Below are positions 1 through 6,481 of a DNA stretch of 6,513 nt, piece by piece (position 1 is the first letter of the stretch; every line of letters starts with the position of its first letter). This DNA is from Noviherbaspirillum_A sp963522035 (lineage in GTDB: Bacteria > Pseudomonadota > Gammaproteobacteria > Burkholderiales > Burkholderiaceae_D): assembly GCA_963522035.1 (NCBI GenBank), contig CAUQYP010000265.1, positions 1-6,513 on the forward strand, written 5' to 3'. The position numbers and the translations under genes were made by a program. Below the pieces are notes generated by a model. The model ran no database searches and was not told where the DNA came from. It was given only the letters and a program-made list of their open reading frames with translations.

Positions 1-144
1 CGACGCTTCTTTATCCGTTTCAGTTCCTGGCGACGCGTCGCCGTCTAACGGGGATACACGTCAAAGGCAGCGTCAAAAGCAACTGCAACTGTCGCTGCGC
101 GGGCAAACTGCAACTGTCGCTGCGCGGCGCAAGCAATATTGCTT
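1..144 (+). repeat. Structured repeat, left copy of an inverted pair
   Basis: Bases 1-107 match the reverse complement of 6375-6481 with five mismatches and no gaps by my hand alignment. Weaker similarity continues to about 144. The unit is full of internal symmetry. GGCGACGCGTCGCC at 29-42 is a perfect 14-base palindrome. It is enclosed by TATCCGTT (12-19) and AACGGGGATA (47-56), which can pair with a two-base bulge. The inner end closes with the perfect palindrome AAGCAATATTGCTT (131-144). Between them lies a run of GCAAAA/GCAACT-like hexamers. No plausible gene lies in it. The copy probably continues left of the window, because its outer hairpin arm (cgacgcttc) starts at base 1. It is likely a dispersed intergenic or MITE-like element, but the family is not identified. 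Confidence 0.8.
79..128 (+). repeat. Two tandem 25-bp units inside the left repeat
   Basis: The units at 79-103 and 104-128 share 22 identical consecutive bases (81-102 and 106-127), each holding two AACTGC-like steps followed by GTCGCTGCGCGG. The right repeat copy has one good unit and a diverged second one with GCAACG steps, so this internal array varies between copies. Two units are too few for a CRISPR array, and there is no unique spacer between them. Confidence 0.8.
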
Positions 145-150
145 ACAGGG

Positions 151-166
151 CGGCTTGTGCAAGCCG
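151..166 (-). terminator. Possible terminator hairpin after the response regulator
   Basis: CGGCTT (151-156) and AAGCCG (161-166) form a 6-bp stem with a four-base loop, 13 bases beyond the stop codon of the response regulator on the minus strand. There is no T tract after the stem on that strand, so intrinsic termination would be weak. It may instead be a 3'-end stabilising structure, or belong to the adjoining repeat. Confidence 0.3.
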
Positions 167-179
167 GCACGAAACTGCT

Positions 180-554
180 CTAGCAGTCGTCGCAAGCCGC
201 GTGCGCCAACGCAAAAAGGCTGGCAACGTTAATCGGCTTTCTCAGCAGGCTGCAGCCGTAGCGCTGCTGCAGGTCCGCCATCTCGGCCGCGGCCGTCACC
301 ACCGCCACCTGGGTCTGGGCCAGTATCGCCTGCTGGTCGCGCTGCATCGCGTCAAGGAACTCCCAGCCATTCATTACCGGCATCATCAGGTCCAGCAGGA
401 TCAGGCAAGGCTTCCCGCTGTGCTCGATGAGCTTCATTCCCTCCCTGCCATTTTCGGCGGCCAGCACCGAAAACCCTTCGATTTCGAGCAGGTCTTTCAT
501 CGTCTCGCGCAGGTCGGTATCGTCTTCGATCACGACAATATTCAGATGGGGCAT
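180..554 (-). CDS. Single-domain response regulator (CheY-like receiver)
   Basis: This 124-residue protein is one receiver domain with no output domain. The acidic pocket is at Glu10-Asp11-Asp12, the phosphoacceptor is Asp55 in a LLDLMMP motif, the switch Thr is Thr87 (VVTAA) and the conserved Lys is Lys106 in RKP. The ATG at 554 was chosen because the receiver fold begins there (MPHLNIVVIEDD) and GGAAAG (561-566) lies six bases upstream. A longer frame to 713 only adds residues read from the kinase gene in another frame. It starts 13 bases after the kinase stop, so the two genes are almost certainly co-transcribed and the kinase is the likely phosphodonor. Output must be by protein contact, or by phosphotransfer to something outside the window. 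A gene-specific role cannot be read from sequence. Confidence 0.95.
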   Translation of the reverse strand: MPHLNIVVIEDDTDLRETMKDLLEIEGFSVLAAENGREGMKLIEHSGKPCLILLDLMMPVMNGWEFLDAMQRDQQAILAQTQVAVVTAAAEMADLQQRYGCSLLRKPINVASLFALAHAACDDC

Positions 555-567
555 GGTCCGCTTTCCA

Positions 568-3051
568 TTAAACCGTCGAGCCGGCTGGGCCGGGGGGTAC
601 GACAGGCAGGCGTACGGTAAATACACTGCCTTCGCCTGGTGTGGAGGCGATCTCCACTGTGCCGCCAAGCGCGGCGACAATCTGGTCCACCAGCGCCAGG
701 CCGAGACCGACACCGGGCGCGCTCTTGCCCTGCAACGGCGTCAGCTGTTCGAAGGGCAGGAAAATACGGGCAATGTCGGCTTCGTCCAGGCCCGGTCCAG
801 TGTCATGCACCTTGAACACATGCCAGGCGAGCTCGGCGCCGAGCGCTAGCCTGACGCTGCCCCGGGCAGTAAACTTCAATGCGTTCGACACCAGGTTGCT
901 CAACACGACACGCACCAGCCGGGCATCGCTGACCAATATGGGCAGCGGCTGCGCCGGAGCGTCGAATTGCAGCGCGACGCCATCGGCGGCATGGTCTGCG
1001 TGTGCTGCCACCACTTCCTGCGCGATGGCGATGGCATCGAGTTCAACCAGGTCCACGTTGACCCGGCCACTTTCGATGCGGGCGTATTCGAGCAGGCTTT
1101 CCACCAGTGACGCAATCTGCCGCGTTGCGCGGCCAAGACGCTCTACACGCCGCCAGTGATATTCGGGCAGGCCGGTTTCACGACTGCGCTCGAGCATCTG
1201 CACATTCATGTCGATCGTCGCGATCGGTGTGCGCAGCTCATGCGAGACCATGCCCAGGAAAAGGCTCTTGACCTGGTTCGCGCGTTCGGCCTGTTCGCGT
1301 GCGACGTCGGCCGCATCGAGCGCCGTGCGCAGCGCATTGTGCTTGCTCACCAGCTCGGAAGCGAGCGTTTCGAGGTCGCCCGACGCGCTGGCCAGTGCCT
1401 CGCGCAGCCTGTCGCCGGTGCGCTTGGCGCTGACAAGGTTGGCAGAACGCGCCTGCAACTCGCGTGGCTGGAACGGCTTGGTCAGGTAGTCCTGCGCACC
1501 CGCATTGAGCAGCTCGACCCGCAATTCTTCATCGGCTCTTGCCGTAACCAGCAGCACCGGGGTGTCGGCCAGGGACGCGGATTCGCGCAGCGCCTTCACC
1601 ATCTGGTCGCCGCTCAGGCGCGGCATCATGATGTCGGTGACGATCAGGTCCGGCTGCAGCGCATGCGCGCGGTCCAGGCCTTCCTGGCCATCCGCCGCGG
1701 TGTACACGTTATAGCGTTCTCCGAGCAGCTCGGCGATAAAGGCGCGCAGCTCGGGATTGTCCTCGACCACCAGCACTGTAGGCCGGCCGGGGACGACGGA
1801 CGCCTCGGGCGCCATGGGAACCGGCGTGGACAGTTCATTCACGTTGCTCTCCAGCGCCAGTTGCGTGGCCGCGCCCGTGGATGACGGTGTCGCCTCGACC
1901 GCCGTATCAGGGCCGGCGAATTGCGGCAGGCTGACGATGAACGCAGCGCCGCCCGCGGCCGACGGGGCGGCCCGCACGGTGCCGCCATGCAGCGCCACGA
2001 CCTCCCTGACAATGGCAAGGCCAAGTCCGCTGCCGCCATGCTTGCGGGTGATGCTGCCGTCGGCCTGCCTGAAACGTTCGAAAATGATTTCCGCATCGGC
2101 AGCGCGAACGCCCGGGCCGCTGTCGGAAACGCTAAACATCACCCGTCCGCCTTCGGTCGCCAGTTCAACCTCGATCGTCCCGCCCCCGGGCGTAAACTTG
2201 ATGGCATTGGAAAGAAGGTTGATCAGCACCCGTTCCATCATGTCCGGGTCGAGCTCCGCCACCACCGGCTGATCCGCCGTGACCTGCAGGCGCACGCCGC
2301 GCTGCTCGGCGGCGACTTCAAACTGCATGGCGATGCGCCTGACCCATGGTTGCAGGTCCAGCCTTGCATGGTGCAGTTCCAGCCTGCCTGCCTCCAGCCT
2401 GGTGATGTCGAGCAGGTCATTGACTTGCCGCAGCAGCGTCTGGCCGTTGTGCTTGATACTGTCCAGCCCGCGACGTTGGCGTGGCGTCAGGTTGGCATCG
2501 TTGCGCATGCTGTCGGCCGGGCCGACGATCAGCGCCAGCGGCGTTCTCAGCTCGTGAGACACGTTGGCGAAGAACTGGGTTTTCAGTTCGTCGAGTTCCT
2601 TGACCTTGCGGTAAAGGCTCTCCAGTTCGGCATGGGCCGCTTCGAGCTGCACCCGGCGCTCCTCGGACAGCCGTGCGGCCGACACCATTTCCATGACCTG
2701 GGGGCGAACGTAAAGCAGGCCGACCGCGGTGGCGACAGAAGCCGCCGCGGTCGCCATCTTGATCAGGCCATCGAGTAGGTAGTCGGGATGCCAGACCGTC
2801 CAGATCTTCATGAAGTGCGTGATGCCGCACAGGCCGATGAACAGGCCGAATGCGACGAATACAGGGCTGAACGGAAGCCGTATCGAACGCACCAGCAGGT
2901 AAAGGATCAGGGAGATGCCCAGATAGGCAATGCCGATCAGCGCATCGGAAATGACATGCATCCACAGCAGGCTCGGTATCCACAGGTAGCAATGCCCATG
3001 GGGCATGAAGCTGCTGCTGCGCTGGAATATTTCGCTTAACCAGGCTGGCAT
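568..3051 (-). CDS. Ethylene-receptor-like hybrid double histidine kinase
   Basis: This is an 827-residue inner-membrane sensor kinase (numbering from the ATG at 3051). Three hydrophobic segments (about 29-55, 61-86, 95-115) resemble the ethylene-binding domain of plant ETR1 and cyanobacterial relatives. Asp36, Tyr43, Ile46, Ile72, Cys75 and His79 line up with ETR1 Asp25, Tyr32, Ile35, Ile62, Cys65 and His69; the last Cys and His are the Cu(I) ligands. ETR1 Pro36 is Ser47 here. A probable coiled coil (about 125-156) leads to kinase 1: His166 in SHELRTP, Asn278/Asn282, Asp310 (DSGPG), GGSGLGL at 339-345. A receiver follows at about 424-540 (Asp431, phosphoacceptor Asp473, Thr503, Lys525). Kinase 2 has His604 in SHELRTP, Asn719/Asn723, Asp750 (DTGPG) and GVGLGL at 780-785. 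Both kinase modules look intact. A phosphorelay to the downstream receiver is inferred. Ligand identity is unproven. Confidence 0.93.
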   Translation of the reverse strand: MPAWLSEIFQRSSSFMPHGHCYLWIPSLLWMHVISDALIGIAYLGISLILYLLVRSIRLPFSPVFVAFGLFIGLCGITHFMKIWTVWHPDYLLDGLIKMATAAASVATAVGLLYVRPQVMEMVSAARLSEERRVQLEAAHAELESLYRKVKELDELKTQFFANVSHELRTPLALIVGPADSMRNDANLTPRQRRGLDSIKHNGQTLLRQVNDLLDITRLEAGRLELHHARLDLQPWVRRIAMQFEVAAEQRGVRLQVTADQPVVAELDPDMMERVLINLLSNAIKFTPGGGTIEVELATEGGRVMFSVSDSGPGVRAADAEIIFERFRQADGSITRKHGGSGLGLAIVREVVALHGGTVRAAPSAAGGAAFIVSLPQFAGPDTAVEATPSSTGAATQLALESNVNELSTPVPMAPEASVVPGRPTVLVVEDNPELRAFIAELLGERYNVYTAADGQEGLDRAHALQPDLIVTDIMMPRLSGDQMVKALRESASLADTPVLLVTARADEELRVELLNAGAQDYLTKPFQPRELQARSANLVSAKRTGDRLREALASASGDLETLASELVSKHNALRTALDAADVAREQAERANQVKSLFLGMVSHELRTPIATIDMNVQMLERSRETGLPEYHWRRVERLGRATRQIASLVESLLEYARIESGRVNVDLVELDAIAIAQEVVAAHADHAADGVALQFDAPAQPLPILVSDARLVRVVLSNLVSNALKFTARGSVRLALGAELAWHVFKVHDTGPGLDEADIARIFLPFEQLTPLQGKSAPGVGLGLALVDQIVAALGGTVEIASTPGEGSVFTVRLPVVPPGPAGSTV

Positions 3052-3055
3052 TGGA

Positions 3056-3061
3056 TTCTCC
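3056..3061 (-). promoter_or_regulatory. Ribosome binding site that sets the kinase start
   Basis: GGAGAA on the minus strand lies four bases before the ATG at 3051 (GGAG at 3058-3061 is six bases from it). The upstream alternatives, ATG at 3063 and TTG at 3081, have no purine-rich sequence at a suitable distance. The start giving MPAWLSEIF is therefore preferred. The choice changes only ten N-terminal residues and no domain. Confidence 0.65.
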
Positions 3062-3099
3062 ATCGATAGTGATAGTGGCAATGCGCACGCACGGGATAG

Positions 3100-3117
3100 T
3101 CAGGACCGGAATCCTGA
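3100..3117. promoter_or_regulatory. Inverted repeat in the kinase leader
   Basis: TCAGGA (3100-3105) and TCCTGA (3112-3117) form a perfect inverted repeat separated by six bases, between the candidate -10 box and the kinase start. It could be an operator or a small RNA hairpin in the 5' leader. No regulator family is recognised from it. Confidence 0.35.
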
Positions 3118-3135
3118 GGGCGATGCTTCAACGTA

Positions 3136-3164
3136 ATTATAAAGGGGGTGGTAAGGCGGCGAAG
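3136..3164 (-). promoter_or_regulatory. Candidate promoter for the two-component operon
   Basis: On the minus strand a perfect TATAAT stands at 3136-3141, about 85 bases before the kinase ATG. At normal spacing the -35 position has only weak candidates (TTCGCC at 16 bp, CTTCGC at 17 bp), so it may need an activator. These positions abut the T tract of the upstream terminator. An independent promoter is expected here because two terminators separate the kinase from glcB. Confidence 0.45.
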
Positions 3165-3189
3165 AAAAAGCCGGCAGTACTGCCGGCTT
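3165..3189 (-). terminator. Intrinsic terminator, distal of two after glcB
   Basis: AAGCCGGCAG (3168-3177) and CTGCCGGCTT (3180-3189) form a perfect 10-bp stem. On the minus strand the stem runs into TTTTT (3165-3169), the classic layout for rho-independent termination of leftward transcripts. It lies about 50 bases beyond the glcB stop and separates that unit from the kinase promoter. Confidence 0.85.
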
Positions 3190-3194
3190 AGGAG

Positions 3195-3228
3195 AAAAGC
3201 GCCCATCCAAGCATGCCAGGATGGGCGC
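3195..3228 (-). terminator. Intrinsic terminator, proximal of two after glcB
   Basis: GCGCCCATCC (3199-3208) and GGATGGGCGC (3219-3228) form a perfect 10-bp stem with a ten-base loop that itself contains GCATGC. On the minus strand it is followed by TTTT (3195-3198). Its base is ten bases past the glcB stop codon. With the second hairpin just downstream it makes a tandem terminator. Confidence 0.8.
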
Positions 3229-3237
3229 AGCCCGCAT

Positions 3238-5463
3238 TTACCTGCGGGCCGCTTTCACCTGCAGGCGCCACGCATGCAGCAGCGGCTCGGTATAGCCGCT
3301 CGGTTGCGACAGGCCCTTGAAGACCAGGTCGCGCGCCGCCCGGAACGCAAACGAGGACTCGAACTCCGGCGCCATCGGCGTGTAGAACGGGTCGCTTTCA
3401 TTTTGCGCGTCGACCACGCGCGCCATCCGCTGCAGGGTCTCGTTGACCTGGGCTTCGGCGACGATGCCATGCAGCAGCCAGTTGGCGATATGCTGGCTGG
3501 AGATGCGCAGCGTCGCGCGGTCTTCCATCAGGCCGACATTGTGGATGTCCGGCACCTTGGAACAGCCCACGCCCTGGTCGATCCAGCGCACCACGTAACC
3601 GAGGATGCCCTGCGCATTGTTGTCCAGCTCCTGCTGGATGTCCTCTTTCGACCAGTTGGCCTCGGTGACCACCGGGATCTGCAGCAGCTCGTTGCGCAGC
3701 CTGTCGATTTCGGCAGCTGTCGCGGTTGTCTCCAGCTGCTGCTGGATTTCCGCGACATTGACCTGGTGATAGTGCAGCGCATGCAGCGTAGCGCCGGTAG
3801 GCGAGGGCACCCACGCGGTATTGGCGCCTGCCTTCGGGTGGGCGATCTTCTGCTCCATCATCGCCGCCATCATGTCCGGCATGGCCCACATGCCCTTGCC
3901 GATCTGGGCGCGGCCGCGCAGGCCGCAGGCCAGGCCGACCAGCACATTGCTGCGCTCGTAGGCGGTGAGCCAGGTGCTGGTCTTCATGTCGCCCTTGCGC
4001 ATCATCGGGCCGGCATGCATGGCACTATGCATTTCGTCGCCGGTGCGGTCGAGGAAGCCGGTGTTGATGAATGCCACGCGGCCAGTCGCTTCGCGGATGC
4101 AGGCCATCAGGTTGACGCTGGTGCGTCGCTCTTCGTCCATGATGCCCAGCTTGACGGTTTCCGCCGGCAGGCCGAGCAGGCTCTCGACGCGGCCGAACAG
4201 CTCGCTGGCGAACGCGACTTCGGCCGGGCCGTGCATCTTGGGCTTGACGATGTAGACCGAGCCGGTGCGCGAGTTGCCGATCTTCTGTCCTTCCTTGCGC
4301 TTCAGGTCATGCAGCGCGATGGCAACCGTTACCACCGCGTCCATGATGCCTTCCGGGATTTCCCGCTCGCCGTCATACAGGATGGCCGGGTTGGTCATCA
4401 GGTGGCCGACATTGCGCAGGAACAGCAGTGAACGGCCGTGCAGCGTGACCACGCCGTCCTTCGCATCGGTGGCGCCGACGCCGGCGGTGTATTCGCGGTC
4501 CGGGTTGAGGCTGCGGGTGAACGCATTGCCACCCTTGGTGATGGTTTCCGACAGCGTGGCCTGCAGGATGCCGAGCCAGTTCGCATAGGCCAGCACCTTG
4601 TCCTCGGCGTCGACGGCGGCGACCGAATCCTCGAGGTCGAGGATGGTGGAAAGCGCGGCTTCGATGACCAGGTCGGCCACGCCCGCCGCATCGCCACTGC
4701 CGATCGGCGTGTTGCGGTCGATGATGATGTCGATATGCAGGCCATTATTCTTCAGCAGCACCGAGTTTGGCGCGTCTGCGCTACCCTGGTGGCCGATGAA
4801 TTTCGACGCGTCGGCCAGGCCGGTCGTGCTGCCGTCCTTCAGGCTCACCGCCAGCCTGCCGTCGGCGACGCGGTAGCCGGTGGCGTCGGCGTGGCTGCCA
4901 TTGGACAGCGGAGCGACACGGTCGAGCAGGTCGCGGCCAAAGGCAATCACCTTGGCGCCGCGTACCGGGTTATAGCTTTCGCCGGCCGGACCGGCGCGGG
5001 TCGCGCCGTCGGTCTCGGCGATGGCGTCGGTGCCGTACAGCGCATCGTAGAGCGAACCCCAGCGCGCATTGGCGGCATTGAGCGCATAGCGTGCATTGAG
5101 AATGGGCACCACCAGCTGCGGGCCGGCCTGGACTGCCAGTTCGGCGTCGACGTTGGCCGTGGTGATGGTGAACTGCTCCGGCTGCGGCTGCAGGTAACCG
5201 ACTGATTCCAGGAAGGCGCGGTAGGCGGCGGTGTCGCGGATCGGGCCGGGGTTGGCGGCATGCCAGCTGTCAAGTTCAGTCTGCAGGCGGTCGCGCTCGG
5301 CCAGCAGCGCCATATTCTTCGGCGCCAGCTCGTGGACGATGGCGTCGAAACCCTTCCAGAAAGCGGCGCTGTCGACGCCGGTGCCGGGCAGCACCTTGTC
5401 CTCGATGAAGCGATGCAGCGGCGTGGCGATCTGGAGTCCGTGGACGGTGGTGCGTTGGTTCAT
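3238..5463 (-). CDS. glcB: Malate synthase G
   Basis: This is a 741-residue cytoplasmic enzyme that condenses glyoxylate with acetyl-CoA to give malate and CoA (EC 2.3.3.9), the second step of the glyoxylate bypass and of glycolate use. It is slightly longer than E. coli GlcB, partly from a five-residue insertion near 385-395. By comparison with the E. coli enzyme as I recall it, catalytic Arg350, metal ligands Glu444 and Asp472, Cys634 and the general base Asp648 (MEDRATLRIS) are all present, as are family motifs GRSLLFLRNVGHLM, MHGPAEVAFA and GKGMWAMPD. The ATG at 5463 is supported by AAGAGG at 5472-5477. The open frame runs far upstream, but that part is read from the dehalogenase gene out of frame. 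The gene follows the dehalogenase by 50 bases and ends before two terminators. Confidence 0.98.
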   Translation of the reverse strand: MNQRTTVHGLQIATPLHRFIEDKVLPGTGVDSAAFWKGFDAIVHELAPKNMALLAERDRLQTELDSWHAANPGPIRDTAAYRAFLESVGYLQPQPEQFTITTANVDAELAVQAGPQLVVPILNARYALNAANARWGSLYDALYGTDAIAETDGATRAGPAGESYNPVRGAKVIAFGRDLLDRVAPLSNGSHADATGYRVADGRLAVSLKDGSTTGLADASKFIGHQGSADAPNSVLLKNNGLHIDIIIDRNTPIGSGDAAGVADLVIEAALSTILDLEDSVAAVDAEDKVLAYANWLGILQATLSETITKGGNAFTRSLNPDREYTAGVGATDAKDGVVTLHGRSLLFLRNVGHLMTNPAILYDGEREIPEGIMDAVVTVAIALHDLKRKEGQKIGNSRTGSVYIVKPKMHGPAEVAFASELFGRVESLLGLPAETVKLGIMDEERRTSVNLMACIREATGRVAFINTGFLDRTGDEMHSAMHAGPMMRKGDMKTSTWLTAYERSNVLVGLACGLRGRAQIGKGMWAMPDMMAAMMEQKIAHPKAGANTAWVPSPTGATLHALHYHQVNVAEIQQQLETTATAAEIDRLRNELLQIPVVTEANWSKEDIQQELDNNAQGILGYVVRWIDQGVGCSKVPDIHNVGLMEDRATLRISSQHIANWLLHGIVAEAQVNETLQRMARVVDAQNESDPFYTPMAPEFESSFAFRAARDLVFKGLSQPSGYTEPLLHAWRLQVKAARR

Positions 5464-5504
5464 GTTCTGAGCCTCTTGGTTTGTCGTTTTGAATAGGTTG
5501 ATCT

Positions 5505-5527
5505 GGCAGGCGCCTAATGCGCCTGCC
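5505..5527 (-). other. Hairpin across the dehalogenase stop codon
   Basis: GGCAGGCGC (5505-5513) and GCGCCTGCC (5519-5527) form a perfect 9-bp GC-rich stem with a five-base loop that contains the stop codon at 5514-5516. No T tract follows on the minus strand, so it is unlikely to be a full terminator. It may set mRNA stability or lower read-through between the dehalogenase and glcB. Confidence 0.6.
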
Positions 5528-6218
5528 GGGATGTCGGTGTCGCCTTGTTGGCTTCGATGAAGGGCGGCAGGTCCGACAGCAGCGCTCCCTGCCCGTGCGG
5601 CGTGACCCCTAGTTCCTCCATCGGTGCGCCGGCGCGGTTGACCCAGAAAGTCCGGTAGCCGTACCAGCTGGCGCCGCAGACATCCCAGCCATTGCTGGAA
5701 ACGAAGACGATGTCGCGGGCGGCTGCGCCCAGCAGGTCGGTCCCCAGTTGGTAGGCCTCGGGCGCGGTCTTGAATTTTTTGACCGCATCGACCGAGATCA
5801 CATGGCTGAACAGGTCTTCCATCTGCGCATTGGCGACCGCCGCGGCCAGCATGTCCTGGTTGCCGTTCGAGAGTATCGCCAGTTTCATGCCGCCGGCCTT
5901 GAGCGCACGCAGCACAGCCAGGTTTTCCGGGAAGGCCTGCAGCTTCGCATACTGGCCCATCATCATGTTCTGCGCTTCGAGGTTCAGGTCCAGCTTGAGC
6001 TTGCGGCAGCTGAACACCAGCGCGTCCTGTGTCACTTCCCAGAACGGCTTGTACGTGCTGCACAGCGTGCGCAGCTGGCTGTACTGGATCTGCTTGTCGC
6101 GCCACAGCTCCGCCAGCGCATCGCCCTTGCCGGGAAACAGGCGATTTGCCAACGCGCTGATCGAATAGACATCGAACAGCGTTCCGTACGCATCAAAGAT
6201 GATGGCCCTCACCGTCAT
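5514..6218 (-). CDS. Haloacid dehalogenase, type II ((S)-2-haloacid dehalogenase)
   Basis: This 234-residue cytoplasmic enzyme belongs to the HAD superfamily. The family hydrolyses (S)-2-haloacids to (R)-2-hydroxyacids and halide (EC 3.8.1.2); chloroacetate would give glycolate. Asp9 in FDAYGT is the nucleophile, followed by Thr13, Arg40 (LWRDKQ), Ser117-Asn118 (ILSNG), Lys150, Tyr156 and the SSNGWD motif with Ser174, Asn176 and Asp179. These match the active site of the characterised Pseudomonas L-DEX enzyme with an offset of one, so true dehalogenase activity is more likely than a generic phosphatase. The ATG at 6218 begins MTVRAIIFDAYGT and has AGGA at 6225-6228; an upstream start at 6263 adds 15 unrelated residues. 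It is the first gene of a unit with glcB. The natural substrate is not shown by the sequence. Confidence 0.93.
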   Translation of the reverse strand: MTVRAIIFDAYGTLFDVYSISALANRLFPGKGDALAELWRDKQIQYSQLRTLCSTYKPFWEVTQDALVFSCRKLKLDLNLEAQNMMMGQYAKLQAFPENLAVLRALKAGGMKLAILSNGNQDMLAAAVANAQMEDLFSHVISVDAVKKFKTAPEAYQLGTDLLGAAARDIVFVSSNGWDVCGASWYGYRTFWVNRAGAPMEELGVTPHGQGALLSDLPPFIEANKATPTSRQAH

Positions 6219-6324
6219 GGAAGATCCTGCCAAATTGGAATGGGGCGAGTATATCGAATACAAAAGTCAATAGCGCTAATGTTTTGTCGATACACTTGTG
6301 CATTTTGGTTAAAGATCGATTGGA
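6219..6324 (-). promoter_or_regulatory. AT-richer leader upstream of the dehalogenase-glcB unit
   Basis: This short gene-free stretch between the right repeat and the dehalogenase is the only obvious place for the promoter of the unit. On the minus strand it has TTGACT (6265-6270) and TATACT (6248-6253), but only 11 bases separate them, so they cannot be paired as a normal sigma-70 promoter. TAGCGCTA (6271-6278) is a perfect 8-base palindrome and a possible operator half. No regulator can be named. Confidence 0.4.
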
Positions 6325-6481
6325 GGCAACGATATTACTTGTTGCCGGCAGGGACAGTTGCCGTTGCCGTTGCTTTTGCCCGCGCAGCGACAGTTGCTTT
6401 TGCTTTTGACGCTGCTTTTGACGTGGATCCCCGTTAGACGGCGACGCGTCGCCAGGGACTGAAACGGATAAAGAAGCGTCG
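6325..6481 (-). repeat. Structured repeat, right copy of an inverted pair
   Basis: Bases 6375-6481 match the reverse complement of 1-107 with five mismatches. The 14-base palindrome recurs at 6440-6453. The hexamer run reads here as TTGCTT/TTGCCG steps (6341-6415) and is longer and more varied than in the left copy. The inner end closes with GGCAAC (6325-6330) and GTTGCC (6341-6346) around an ATATT core, the counterpart of the palindrome at 131-144. That both copies begin and end with comparable hairpins suggests a defined element rather than a chance repeat. No plausible gene lies in it. Confidence 0.8.

Noticed and set aside
79..128. Tandem 25-bp units as a CRISPR array
   Set aside because: There are only two units in direct contact, with no unique spacers and no cas genes.
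201..2778. Several plus-strand open frames opposite the kinase and response regulator
   Set aside because: All lie across conserved receiver or kinase motifs on the other strand, have biased composition, and have no family resemblance or clear ribosome binding sites.
3052..3081. Kinase starts at TTG 3081 or ATG 3063
   Set aside because: Neither has a suitably placed purine-rich site, while the ATG at 3051 does; the extra residues are not part of the membrane domain.
3148..4431. Long open frame on the plus strand opposite glcB
   Set aside because: It is antisense to highly conserved malate synthase sequence, is rich in Arg, His, Gln and Ala with no recognisable domain, and is the usual by-product of GC-rich codon use.
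4438..5205. Plus-strand open frame opposite the N-terminal half of glcB
   Set aside because: It is antisense to a well-supported gene and has low-complexity Val, Gly, Arg and Asp composition without a domain.
5464..6105. N-terminal extension of glcB by 214 codons
   Set aside because: The extension is read out of frame from the dehalogenase gene, looks nothing like malate synthase, and the ATG at 5463 has a good ribosome binding site.
6248..6270. TTGACT and TATACT boxes as a sigma-70 promoter for the dehalogenase
   Set aside because: The spacing is 11 bases, too short for a working -35/-10 pair.
5748..6437. Plus-strand open frame running from the dehalogenase into the right repeat
   Set aside because: Most of it mirrors the dehalogenase; its tail (alternating Ala, Val and Phe) is translation of the hexamer repeat, a common source of false hypothetical proteins.
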